Shown piece by piece: positions 56,024-63,902 of a stretch of 64,000 nt of DNA. The position numbers and the translations under genes are program-made. The DNA is taken from the NCBI RefSeq assembly GCF_001005825.1, contig NZ_LBHV01000007.1, positions 124,001 to 188,000 of the forward strand. The letters are read 5' to 3'. This stretch comes from Rhizobium sp. LC145 (lineage in GTDB: Bacteria > Pseudomonadota > Alphaproteobacteria > Rhizobiales > Rhizobiaceae). The notes under the pieces were generated by a model, which saw only the letters and a program-made list of their open reading frames with translations, ran no database searches and was not told the origin of the DNA. The number at the start of each line of letters is the position of its first letter. The stretch's first letter is position 1.

Positions 56024-57034
56024 TCAATCCCCCTCGTCCTCATAGCCCACCAGATGCAGCGGGCGGGCGGGAATGCCCTGGAGTTCGCACCAGCGTACCA
56101 GCGCCTCCTCGCGCCCGTGGGTGACCCAGACCTCGGAAGGCTCGATCTCCTTGATGGTCGACAGAAGCTCCGGCCAGTCGCAATGATCGGAGATCACCAG
56201 CGGTAGTTCGACGCCGCCCTGTTTGGCGCGCTGGCGCACCATCATCCAGCCGGAGGCAAAGGCGACGAGCGGCTCGTTGAAGCGGCGCGCCCAGCGATCC
56301 TGAAAAGCCGAAGGCGGACCGACGATGACGGAGCCCCGGAAGGTCTCCGGGCTGCTGCCCTCTATGGTGGCGGGGCGGATATCGCCGAGATCGATGCCCT
56401 CCCGCTGATAATATTCGCAGAGCCTCGCCAGTGCGCCGTGGATGAAGATCGGTTCGTGATAGCCGCAATCGCGGATCAGCCGAATGACGCGCTGCGCCTT
56501 GCCGAGCGCATAGGCGCCGACGAGGTGGCTGCGTTCGGGAAACTGTCTGAGCGAGGTGAAGAGCTTGCCGATCTCTTCCCTCGGATCGGGATGGTGGAAG
56601 ACCGGCAGGCCGAAGGTCGCCTCGGTGATGAAGACGTCGCAGGCGATCGGCTCGAAGGGAGCGCAGGTGGGATCGATGCCGCGCTTGTAATCCCCCGAGA
56701 CGACGATCCGGAGCCCTTCCCGTTCAACGACGATCTGGGCCGAGCCGAGCACATGGCCGGCGGGATGGAAGCTCACCCGCACGCCGTCGATATCGATCTC
56801 CTCTCCGAAGGAAACCGCCTGCTCCGCGCCTGCAAAGCCTTCCCCATAGCGCAGCCGCATGATGTCAAGCGTCTGGCGGGTCGCCAGCACCTTGCCGTGG
56901 CCGGCGCGGGCGTGATCCGAATGGCCGTGCGTGACGAGCGCCCGCTCGACGGGGCGCACCGGATCGACATGGAAGCGGCCGATGGGGCAGAAGAGCCCGG
57001 CCGGAGTGGGGTGGAGCAGCGCCTCGGGTTTCAT
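56024..57034 (-). CDS. Ligase-associated DNA damage response exonuclease (MBL fold)
   Basis: A 336-residue metallo-beta-lactamase/beta-CASP-type nuclease. The zinc motif VTHGHSDHARAG (HxHxDH) is followed by HPAGHVLGSAQI, VSGDYKRG, VFITEATFG and late THGREEALV. It belongs with the ATP-dependent ligase in a conserved repair cluster. Other members of the fuller cluster (Lhr-type helicase, phosphoesterase) are absent here. ATG at 57034; no ribosome site is clear and a 16-bp hairpin abuts the start. Confidence 0.9.
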   Translation of the reverse strand: MKPEALLHPTPAGLFCPIGRFHVDPVRPVERALVTHGHSDHARAGHGKVLATRQTLDIMRLRYGEGFAGAEQAVSFGEEIDIDGVRVSFHPAGHVLGSAQIVVEREGLRIVVSGDYKRGIDPTCAPFEPIACDVFITEATFGLPVFHHPDPREEIGKLFTSLRQFPERSHLVGAYALGKAQRVIRLIRDCGYHEPIFIHGALARLCEYYQREGIDLGDIRPATIEGSSPETFRGSVIVGPPSAFQDRWARRFNEPLVAFASGWMMVRQRAKQGGVELPLVISDHCDWPELLSTIKEIEPSEVWVTHGREEALVRWCELQGIPARPLHLVGYEDEGD

Positions 57035-57043
57035 GCGGCTCAA

Positions 57044-57088
57044 GATAGAGCGTTTCCGTCTTTCTCCAAGCCACGGAAACGCTCTATC
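57044..57088 (-). terminator. 16-bp perfect hairpin between MFS and exonuclease genes
   Basis: GATAGAGCGTTTCCGT / ACGGAAACGCTCTATC with a 13-nt loop. It lies 29 bp past the MFS stop and 10 bp before the exonuclease ATG. There is no T-run on the minus strand side, so it may be a repeat or translation-control element as well as a terminator. Confidence 0.5.
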
Positions 57089-57116
57089 CCTTTGTTTTCA
57101 GGCCGTTGCGAACCGA

Positions 57117-58628
57117 TCAACGGCTCCCGGCGGTTGCCGGCGGCAGCCGGACCGGTTTCAGCGCAAGCGCCGCGGCAAGGCCGATCGCCGCGATACAGGC
57201 CCCGGTCAGGAAAAGCGGTGTGAAGGCGGTGGAATAGATCTCGGCGATTGCATGACGCGTCGCCTCCGGCAATTCCGCCATCATCTTGGGCGTCATCTCC
57301 GCCAGCCGCCCGGCGCCCGGCAGATCGATCGCCGCATGGCCGACCTGGGAACCGATGATGGCGCCATAGATGGAGATCGCGATCGCCGCGCCGCCCATGC
57401 GGGTGAGCGTCACCGCGCCGGTGGCCGCGCCGACATCGGCACGCGGCGCGCTGTTCTGGACCCCGATGATCGGCGCCTGCTGACCGAAGCCGATCGCCAG
57501 CCCCTGCAGCAGCATCAAAAGGGCTACGATGGTGAGCGGCGTACCGGCGCCGATCTGCGAGAATATCGCCAGCACTGTCATGTTGAGCGTCAGTCCGATG
57601 ACGACGAAGGGCTTGTAGCGGCCGGTCATCGAGATCAGCCGTCCGGCCGTCAGGGAGCCGAGCGCGATACCGCCGGTGGTGGCGATGAAGAACAGGCCGG
57701 CCGTGGTGGGCGTCAGGCCCGTCGTCGTCTGCAGGAAGAACGCGAAATAATTCACCATGCCGATCGCCACGCCGCCGGTCATCAGCGAAATCACCAGGAA
57801 TAGCGAGAAGGTCGAATCCCGGAAGAGCTTCAGGGGAATGATCGGCTCCGGCACACGGGCCTCCACCTTGACCCACAGGAAGGCGCAGAGCGCGCCCAGC
57901 CCGATGATGAGGAGCGACTGCCAGGCGAGCAGCGAGCCGAATATCTGCGCGGAATCGGCCCAGAGCACGACGCTCGCCACCGCGCCGGCAAGCAGTATGG
58001 CCCCGCCGTAATCGATCTTCGGGCGGCGCGCGGGACGGCGATAGGGAAGAAGGAGCACAAGACCGGTCAGCACGATGATGCCGATCGGCAGATTGATGAG
58101 GAAGATCGAGCGCCAGCCGAAGAGATCGCTCATCGTGCCGCCGAGCGTCGGGCCGACGGTTCCCGAAGCCATCAGCACGAGGCTGGAATAGCTCTGATAT
58201 CTCGCCCGTTCCCGCGGCTCGAAAAGCTCGGCATTGATGGAGAAGATCGACACCATGATACCGCCGCCGCCAAGACCCTGGACGACGCGGGCGGCGATCA
58301 GCGAATCCATCGACCAGGCAAGGCCGCACAGCACCGAACCAAGCACGAAGATGAGGACGGCGGCGATCATGACGTATTTGCGGCCGAAGAGATCGCCGAG
58401 CTTGCCATAGACCGGCATCACCGCGCTCGTGGCGAGCAGATAGGCCGACCCGACCCAGCCGAAACGTTCCAGCTCGCCGAAATCGCCGACGATGGTGGGA
58501 AGCGCGGTGGAGACGATCTGGTTATCCAGCGTCGCCATGAACAGCGCCATCATGAGAAAGAGGAAAACGGCCAGCCGCAGACCATGGCTGGAGACGAGCG
58601 GCGGCGGCGCCGAATAATTCATGTCCAT
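57117..58628 (-). CDS. MFS multidrug exporter (DHA2, 14-span)
   Basis: A 503-residue DHA2 exporter with about 14 spans. It starts LRLAVFLFLMMALFMATLDNQIVSTALPTIVGDFGELERFGWVGSAYLLATSAVMPVYGKLGDLFGRKYVM, holding the D1 motif LDNQIVSTALP and motif A GKLGDLFGRK; motif C is ASGTVGPTLGG. GGAAAG before the ATG at 58628 is preferred; the open frame upstream is not coding. The divergent MarR gene probably represses it. Confidence 0.93.
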   Translation of the reverse strand: MDMNYSAPPPLVSSHGLRLAVFLFLMMALFMATLDNQIVSTALPTIVGDFGELERFGWVGSAYLLATSAVMPVYGKLGDLFGRKYVMIAAVLIFVLGSVLCGLAWSMDSLIAARVVQGLGGGGIMVSIFSINAELFEPRERARYQSYSSLVLMASGTVGPTLGGTMSDLFGWRSIFLINLPIGIIVLTGLVLLLPYRRPARRPKIDYGGAILLAGAVASVVLWADSAQIFGSLLAWQSLLIIGLGALCAFLWVKVEARVPEPIIPLKLFRDSTFSLFLVISLMTGGVAIGMVNYFAFFLQTTTGLTPTTAGLFFIATTGGIALGSLTAGRLISMTGRYKPFVVIGLTLNMTVLAIFSQIGAGTPLTIVALLMLLQGLAIGFGQQAPIIGVQNSAPRADVGAATGAVTLTRMGGAAIAISIYGAIIGSQVGHAAIDLPGAGRLAEMTPKMMAELPEATRHAIAEIYSTAFTPLFLTGACIAAIGLAAALALKPVRLPPATAGSR

Positions 58629-58751
58629 GGATATCTTTCCGGAAGTGAGAGCGCAATTCATGTGCCTTAAGCATATAACTGTCAATAACAAATGTTTGGC
58701 ACGCGCAACAACTTGTCTTGATCGGTCGGCGCGCTTTGCTATGGTCGCTCC

Positions 58752-59273
58752 ATGAACAAGAGCCTGACGAAACGAGAGAAAACCGAGACCGGCAAAGCGG
58801 AAGAGATCGCCCGCATCGGCGATACGCTGACGCGTATGCGACTGCTGATCCGCCGCCGCATCATCGGCCGCATCGCCATCGCCAATACCGTGCCGGGGCT
58901 CGATGTCTCGCACCTCGACGTGCTCGACGTGATGAAGCGGATCGACAAGGCCGGCGGCGAGGCGACCGTCGGGGCGATCGCGGAGGCCATGCGCATCGAC
59001 CCCTCGCGCGGCAGCCGCATGGTGGCGGAGCTGGTTGCGCGCGGCGTCGTCCGCCGCACGGCTTCCCAAGCGGATGGGCGGCGGTCGCTGATCGAGCGGA
59101 CCGAACTCGGGGAGCGCCTGATCAGCGAAGTGCGCGCCGTCAAGCAATCGCTGCTGATGGACGTGCTCGAGGATTGGCCGGCCGAGGATGTCGAAGCCTT
59201 TTCCGTGCTCTTCGAGAAATTTGTCACCCGTTTCGAAGCCGTTCACCCGACAGGCGACCGATCGGAGAGCTAG
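58752..59273 (+). CDS. MarR-family regulator of the DHA2 exporter
   Basis: A 173-residue MarR repressor: LDVSHLDVLDVMKRIDKAGGEATVGAIAEAMRIDPSRGSRMVAELVARGVVRRTASQADGRRSLIERTELGERLI is the winged helix. The N-terminal 20 residues are basic. It lies divergent from the exporter, the usual arrangement for drug-induced efflux. Ligand unknown. Confidence 0.9.
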   Translation: MNKSLTKREKTETGKAEEIARIGDTLTRMRLLIRRRIIGRIAIANTVPGLDVSHLDVLDVMKRIDKAGGEATVGAIAEAMRIDPSRGSRMVAELVARGVVRRTASQADGRRSLIERTELGERLISEVRAVKQSLLMDVLEDWPAEDVEAFSVLFEKFVTRFEAVHPTGDRSES

Positions 59274-59351
59274 AAGCTTGGGCGAAATTCGACAAGACGA
59301 CTTGGGCGCAAACTGTGCCTCTTGATTTAACTGACATCCTGCGGAGAGAAC

Positions 59352-60731
59352 ATGGCGGGGGACATGCTTTCGAGACGCTCGGCACTGGCCTTGATGGCCG
59401 GCGGGGTTGCGGCAGGCGCGGTTCCAAGCCGGCTGCACGCCGCGTCGTCCGGTCTTTCCATGACCGATCTCAGAGGTTCCATCGATGCGCGGGAGCATGG
59501 CGTGACGCCGGGCGGAGGGGAACAGAGCCGCAAGCTTGGAGAACTCCTCGCCAAGGCCGCGCGCGAAAGAGTGCCTCTCTTCCTGCCGCCGGGCGATTAC
59601 GAAGTCTCCAATATCGACCTGCCGGATGGGGCCCGCATTATCGGCGTGGCGGGCGCTTCGCGCATCGTCCATTCCGGCGGCGGATATCTCTTCCGCGCCA
59701 ATAATGCCTCACGGATCGAGTTCTCCAATATCGTGATCGACGGCGGAAACCAGCCGCTCGGTGAAGAGACAGGCGCGCTCATCCATATGCGCGGCGTGAG
59801 GCAAGTCCTTCTCGGCAATTGCGAGATTGCGGGCTCCCGGAAGAGCGGTATCCAGCTCGAAGCCTGCGGCGGAAGGATCGAGAACTGCAGCATTTCAGGT
59901 GCGGCCGAATACGGGCTCTATGCGGTGGAGAGCAGCGGGCTTTCGATCGCAGGCAACACGGTTTTCGATTGCGGCAATGGCGGCATCCTCGTTCATCGCC
60001 GAACCAAGGGCGTGGACGGCACCATGGTTTCCGGCAATCGGCTCTTCCGCATCGGCGCGACTTATGGCGGCACCGGACAATACGGCAATGCGATCAACAT
60101 CTACCGCGCCGACAATGTGATGGTGAGCGGCAACCATGTCTCGGACGCCGCCTTTTCGGCGATCCGGGCCAATGCCGCCTCCAATGTGCAGATCGCCAAC
60201 AATCAGTGCTTCGGCTCGGGCGAAACGGCGATCTATTCGGAATTCGGCTTCGAGGGCGCGCTGGTGACCGGCAATCTCGTTGATGGCGCGGCAAACGGCA
60301 TTTCGGTCGTCAACTTCAACGAGGGCGGGCGGCTTGCGATCATCTCGGGCAATCTTATCCGCAACATCTCGGCTTCCGGACCCTATATCCACGACAGCGT
60401 GGGTTTCGGCATAGGCATCAGCGCCGAGGCCGATACGGCGGTCACCGCCAATGTCATCGAGAACGTGCCGAAATGGGGAATGCTGGTCGGCTGGGGACCT
60501 TTTCTGCGCAACCTTGCCGTAACCGGCAATATCGTGCGCCGCGCAAGGGTCGGCTGCGCCGTCTCGGTAGCGGACGGCGCCGGCAAGGCGCTGATCACCG
60601 GCAATCTGTTCGACGAGGTGCTGGACGGCGCGGTGATCGGCTACCGCTGGCACGATGCCGCCACGCGCGAGCTTGCAGCCGGCCCCTCGGGCTTCAGTCA
60701 TCTGACGATCGAGGGAAACCGGACCGGGTAG
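59352..60731 (+). CDS. Tat-exported right-handed beta-helix protein (TIGR03808 type)
   Basis: A 459-residue secreted protein with a twin-arginine signal (SRRSALALMAGGVAAGAV, cleavage near LHA-AS, residue 31). From residue 70 it is built of repeated parallel beta-helix coils marked by N-N/N-x-x-x-G turns (SGNRLF, SGNHVS, ANNQCF, TGNLVD, SGNLIR, TANVIE, TGNIVR, TGNLFD, EGNRTG). Such folds are pectate-lyase-like and bind or cut polysaccharides, but catalytic residues are not clear. GGAG precedes the ATG. Confidence 0.88.
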   Translation: MAGDMLSRRSALALMAGGVAAGAVPSRLHAASSGLSMTDLRGSIDAREHGVTPGGGEQSRKLGELLAKAARERVPLFLPPGDYEVSNIDLPDGARIIGVAGASRIVHSGGGYLFRANNASRIEFSNIVIDGGNQPLGEETGALIHMRGVRQVLLGNCEIAGSRKSGIQLEACGGRIENCSISGAAEYGLYAVESSGLSIAGNTVFDCGNGGILVHRRTKGVDGTMVSGNRLFRIGATYGGTGQYGNAINIYRADNVMVSGNHVSDAAFSAIRANAASNVQIANNQCFGSGETAIYSEFGFEGALVTGNLVDGAANGISVVNFNEGGRLAIISGNLIRNISASGPYIHDSVGFGIGISAEADTAVTANVIENVPKWGMLVGWGPFLRNLAVTGNIVRRARVGCAVSVADGAGKALITGNLFDEVLDGAVIGYRWHDAATRELAAGPSGFSHLTIEGNRTG

Positions 60732-60854
60732 AGCACACCCGTAGAAGAAGCAAATCCCATCAAGACAAATCATCAATTCTCAACGCGGATTGATCTTCCG
60801 TTCGGCCGCCCGCGGCAATAGCGTGCGCCCGAAGCTTTTCCACGGAGGGAATCA

Positions 60855-61502
60855 ATGCTGACGATCTATGGGGTCTATCGCTCGCGCGCCACGCGGCCGC
60901 TCTGGCTTGTGGAGGAACTGGGCATTCCGTTCAGGCATGCGCCGGTGATCCAGGCCTATCGCCTGCCGGACCCGATGGCGCCGGGTGCGCCGGTCAACAC
61001 GCTGTCGCCGGAATTCCGGTCGGTCAACCCGATGACGATGATCCCTTCCATGGATGACGGCGGCTTCGTACTGCACGAGTCGCTGGCGATCAGCCTCTAT
61101 CTCGCGAAGAAATACGGCGGCGAGTTCGGGCCGAACTCCATCGAGGAAGAGGCGCTGATGATCCAATGGTCGCTGTTTGCCGCCACGGGCATCGAAACCA
61201 ATGCCCTGAAGATACAATCCTCAGCGCCGGATACCGAACAGGGCAAGGCCGATATCGAGGTCTGCGCCCGCGGTTTGAAAAGGCCTCTCGACGCATTGGA
61301 AGAGCATCTGAAGGTCGGCGGTTATATGGTCGGCGGCCGCTTCACGGTCGCGGACATCAATGTCACGGAGATCGTGCGCTATGCGCAGGGTTATGCACCG
61401 CTCTTCGAAACCCGCCCCGCCCTGAAGGCATGGCTCGAAAAATGCCAGGCCCGGCCGGCCTTCAAGGCAATGTGGGAAAAGCGCCTCGCCGAGCCCGCCT
61501 GA
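60855..61502 (+). CDS. Glutathione S-transferase family protein
   Basis: A 215-residue protein with a thioredoxin-like half (MLTIYGVYRSRATRPLWLVEELGIPFRHAPV, VNPMTMIPSMDDGGFVLHESLAISLYLAKKYG) and an all-helical half (GRFTVADINVTEIVRYAQGYAPLFETRPALKAWLEKCQARPAF). S10 or R11 occupies the catalytic place. It ends 2 bp from the convergent LysR gene. GGAGG before the ATG. Confidence 0.9.
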   Translation: MLTIYGVYRSRATRPLWLVEELGIPFRHAPVIQAYRLPDPMAPGAPVNTLSPEFRSVNPMTMIPSMDDGGFVLHESLAISLYLAKKYGGEFGPNSIEEEALMIQWSLFAATGIETNALKIQSSAPDTEQGKADIEVCARGLKRPLDALEEHLKVGGYMVGGRFTVADINVTEIVRYAQGYAPLFETRPALKAWLEKCQARPAFKAMWEKRLAEPA

Positions 61503-61504
61503 TT

Positions 61505-62398
61505 TCACGCGCCGGAGATTTCCGGCGCAAGCTCCGCGTGAAGCCAATCGCGGAAAGCCCTCACCTTCGCCGGCAGGCGCGCGCCGGCGCGGGTGACGAA
61601 ATAGTGTCCCATGCCGGTGCGGGCCTCTATCGCGAAAGGCTTCACCAGCCTGCCCTGCTCCAGCGCATAGGCCGCCAGCGTGTGCCAGGCGAGCATCACC
61701 CCCTGCCCCGCGACCGTGGCGTCGAGGCAGAGCGAGGCATCGTTGAAGACGTGACGCGTCTCCATCCGCCTGCCCGAAAGCCCGGCCTCGCGAAGCCAGG
61801 TCTCCCAGGTGAACATGGAGGGACCATCGATGATGGCCGGCAGTTTCAGGATATCGGCCGGCTCCTTCAATCCTTCCGCCAACGCCGGCGTGCAGACCGG
61901 AAAAATCCGCTGTTCCCGCAACAGCTCCGCATCGACCCCAGGCCAGGTCCCCGTGCCGACACGGATGGCGAGGTCGATATCGTCCGTCCCGAGATCGGCA
62001 AGCCTGGTGGTCGCATCCATGCGCAGGCGAATGCCCGGGTGGAGCGCCGAGAACCGATCAAGACGGTGAACGAGAAAGCGGGCGGCGAAGACCGGTGCAA
62101 CGGAAATGGTGAGCAAGGTATCATCCCGCCGCCTGCCGATCGCCACCGCCTCCGAGAGGGAGCGAAACCCCTCCGTCAACCGAGCGAGCATCGGGCGGGC
62201 GGCTTCGGTCGGCTGCATGCCCTTGGGCAGACGCTGGAATACGAGCTGGCCGAGCTGCGCCTCCGCCTTGATGACCTGCTGGCTGACGGCGCCGATCGAA
62301 ACGCCGAGCTCTTCGGCCGCCGCATGCAGCGAGCCGAGGCGACCGACCACCTCCAGTGCCCGAAGGCCGTTCAGATGCACGAGGTTCAGGTTGTTCAT
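61505..62398 (-). CDS. LysR-family regulator (GcvA-like)
   Basis: A 297-residue LysR regulator of the GcvA type: HLNGLRALEVVGRLGSLHAAAEELGVSIGAVSQQVIKAEAQLGQLVFQRLPKGMQPTEAA in the DNA-binding part and the GcvA-like GTGTWPGVDAELLREQRIFPVCTPAL in the effector part. GcvA members often control neighbouring metabolic or glutathione transferase genes. It is divergent from the tiny gene at 62501. Confidence 0.9.
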   Translation of the reverse strand: MNNLNLVHLNGLRALEVVGRLGSLHAAAEELGVSIGAVSQQVIKAEAQLGQLVFQRLPKGMQPTEAARPMLARLTEGFRSLSEAVAIGRRRDDTLLTISVAPVFAARFLVHRLDRFSALHPGIRLRMDATTRLADLGTDDIDLAIRVGTGTWPGVDAELLREQRIFPVCTPALAEGLKEPADILKLPAIIDGPSMFTWETWLREAGLSGRRMETRHVFNDASLCLDATVAGQGVMLAWHTLAAYALEQGRLVKPFAIEARTGMGHYFVTRAGARLPAKVRAFRDWLHAELAPEISGA

Positions 62399-62500
62399 AT
62401 AGATTTTCTACAATGAACTCCTGAACAACTCAATTGAACCTTTCGCCCGCCAAGCGCATTCTATCCTCGCAAATACCGAGAGATTTGCGAGGTGACCGAT

Positions 62501-62698
62501 ATGGAACCGCTGAAGATTTTCTGGAGCCTGAGAGAATGGCTGCACGCTGCCGAGGATCGGGCTGAAGAAGACCGTGAAGACCCCTTCCAGGATCCCGACA
62601 TCCAGGCGATGAACAGCTTGGAACTGGCTGACCTGCCCTTCCCGAGCATTTATCACGCCGACCTGGACTTAGGGGCGCCGCCCCGGAAATGCGCCTGA
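62501..62698 (+). CDS. Small acidic hypothetical protein (65 aa)
   Basis: Starts MEPLKIFWSLREWLHAAEDRAEEDREDPFQDPDIQAMNSLELADLPFP. An amphipathic aromatic helix is followed by an acidic, probably disordered part. GAGG 8 bp before the ATG at 62501 is preferred over a GTG at 62492. Ends 7 bp from the convergent transferase gene. Not recognised. Confidence 0.5.
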   Translation: MEPLKIFWSLREWLHAAEDRAEEDREDPFQDPDIQAMNSLELADLPFPSIYHADLDLGAPPRKCA

Positions 62699-62705
62699 GT
62701 CTCGC

Positions 62706-63329
62706 TCAGGCGACCTGATGTTCCGCGAGGGTGCGCTGCACGGCGGGGCGCTCCTTCATGCGCCGGTAATGATCGGCGACACGCGGAAATTCGGCGATAT
62801 CGACGCCCGCTCCAGCCAGCCAATCGGACATGGTGAAGAGATAGGCGTCGGCGACCGTGTAGTTCTCGCCCATGACCCAGGGGCCAGCGAAATATTCGTT
62901 CTCGATCAGCGTGAAGCAATCGCGCAGGTTCTTCGGCATCTTCGCCGCCATGTCATCGAAGGATTCCTGCTTGTCCGCCCAGCGATAGCCGCGCCTGCGA
63001 TGCGCATAAGCGACATGCACGGTCGAGGAAATATAGGTGTTGAAGGCCTGCATACTGCCGAAGGCGAAAGGATCGTCGAGCGGCGCGAGCTTCGCCTCGG
63101 GTGCTGCCTGCGCGATGAAGGCGAGGATGGCGACGTTTTCCGTCAGCACGCCCTTTTCCGTTGCCAGCGCCGGAACGCGCCCCTTCGGGTTGATCCTCAG
63201 ATATTCGGCGGACTGCTGCTCGTTTTCGGCGAACTTCACGCGCCGCAGTTCATAAGGCAGTCCGGATTCGGCAAGCGCGATGGCGCTCGCCAGCGAACAG
63301 GAATTCGGCGAAAAGAACAGCGTGTACAT
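62706..63329 (-). CDS. gst: Glutathione S-transferase family protein
   Basis: A 207-residue beta-class-like transferase: MYTLFFSPNSCSLASAIALAESGLPYELRRVKF with the Cys at the catalytic place of beta-class enzymes (S10-C11), NPKGRVPALATEKGVLTENVAILAFIAQ at the glutathione site, and GENYTVADAYLFTMSDWL in the helical half. Its ribosome site GGAGG lies inside a perfect 10-bp hairpin directly before the ATG. Confidence 0.9.
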   Translation of the reverse strand: MYTLFFSPNSCSLASAIALAESGLPYELRRVKFAENEQQSAEYLRINPKGRVPALATEKGVLTENVAILAFIAQAAPEAKLAPLDDPFAFGSMQAFNTYISSTVHVAYAHRRRGYRWADKQESFDDMAAKMPKNLRDCFTLIENEYFAGPWVMGENYTVADAYLFTMSDWLAGAGVDIAEFPRVADHYRRMKERPAVQRTLAEHQVA

Positions 63330-63330
63330 T

Positions 63331-63355
63331 GGGCATCCTCCGTTTGAGGATGCCC
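63331..63355 (-). promoter_or_regulatory. Hairpin that includes the gst ribosome binding site
   Basis: GGGCATCCTC-CGTTT-GAGGATGCCC: perfect 10-bp arms, 5-nt loop, 1 bp before the start codon. On the minus strand the GGAGG ribosome site spans loop and 3' arm, so folding should limit translation. Confidence 0.6.
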
Positions 63356-63384
63356 TTTCTATCACGGCTTTGGCCTGCCGGAAG

Positions 63385-63420
63385 CATCAAAAGACACATC
63401 AAAAGACGCATCAAAAGACA
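63385..63420. repeat. Three tandem copies of a 12-bp unit over a stop codon
   Basis: CATCAAAAGACA, CATCAAAAGACG, CATCAAAAGACA (63385, 63397, 63409). The third copy holds the stop codon of the DUF4406 gene, so the unit repeats the end 'Val-Phe-stop' twice more downstream. Confidence 0.8.
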
Positions 63421-63767
63421 CCGGGCACGTCCTCCAGCCGGTACCAGACCGGGATGCCGCGCTCGGTGGCGATGCGGACGTCGTTATCGGCCCCCTTGGA
63501 TTCACCCGGCAGGCGGAGCACGCCTTCGCAAAGCTGAAGCAGGCGCCCGGCGACAGGGTGAAAAATCTCATTGTAGAGATCATCCCCCACTTCGACGCCA
63601 CCCGCCGCATGCCAAACCGGCAGCGCGACCCATTCTCCGATCATCGGCACATGGCCGGCCTTAAACAGCGCGTAGGACGGCGCCTCCAGCCGCTTCAGGT
63701 TTTCGGCCATCTTCTTCGGGTCATCCCCCGTGCCCGAACGATAGGGTCCAGCAATCAAGATCAGCAT
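63411..63767 (-). CDS. DUF4406 / nucleoside 2-deoxyribosyltransferase-like protein
   Basis: A 118-residue Rossmann-like protein: MLILIAGPYRSGTGDDPKKMAENLKRLEAPSYALFKAGHVPMIGEWVALPVWHAAGG, then LPGESKGADNDVRIATERGIPVWYRLEDVP. The AGPYR start and the late GES/D-x-E-x-x-x-A pattern resemble nucleoside 2-deoxyribosyltransferases. The ATG at 63767 (GGAG upstream) is preferred over 63797. Divergent from a DeoR-family gene whose phased repeats lie between them. Confidence 0.75.
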   Translation of the reverse strand: MLILIAGPYRSGTGDDPKKMAENLKRLEAPSYALFKAGHVPMIGEWVALPVWHAAGGVEVGDDLYNEIFHPVAGRLLQLCEGVLRLPGESKGADNDVRIATERGIPVWYRLEDVPGVF

Positions 63768-63844
63768 CTTCGTTTCTCCAAACCAATCTGCGCTCATGGC
63801 AGAACTGCACGAATTTGCCTGAAATCCTTTACACTCGGCATAGT

Positions 63845-63891
63845 TTCAGGCATATTCATGCTTATTCATGCTTATTCATGCAGTTTCGTGC
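63845..63891. promoter_or_regulatory. Five 10-bp-phased heptamers TTCATGC, probable DeoR operator
   Basis: TTCAGGC (63845), TTCATGC (63855, 63865, 63875) and TTCGTGC (63885) repeat with an exact 10-bp period, placing all on one face of the helix. They end 11 bp before the DeoR start and lie 78 bp from the DUF4406 start. Confidence 0.7.
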
Positions 63892-63902
63892 AGAGTCAAG
63901 AT

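Noticed and set aside
56438..57223. Open frame on the plus strand across the exonuclease 5' half
   Set aside because: Antisense to the clear metallo-beta-lactamase motifs; the translated product is low-complexity and unlike any family.
57117..59672. An 851-codon frame that would extend the MFS exporter far upstream
   Set aside because: The extra N-terminal 348 codons lie over the MarR gene and the divergent promoter; a proper ATG with ribosome site exists at 58628.
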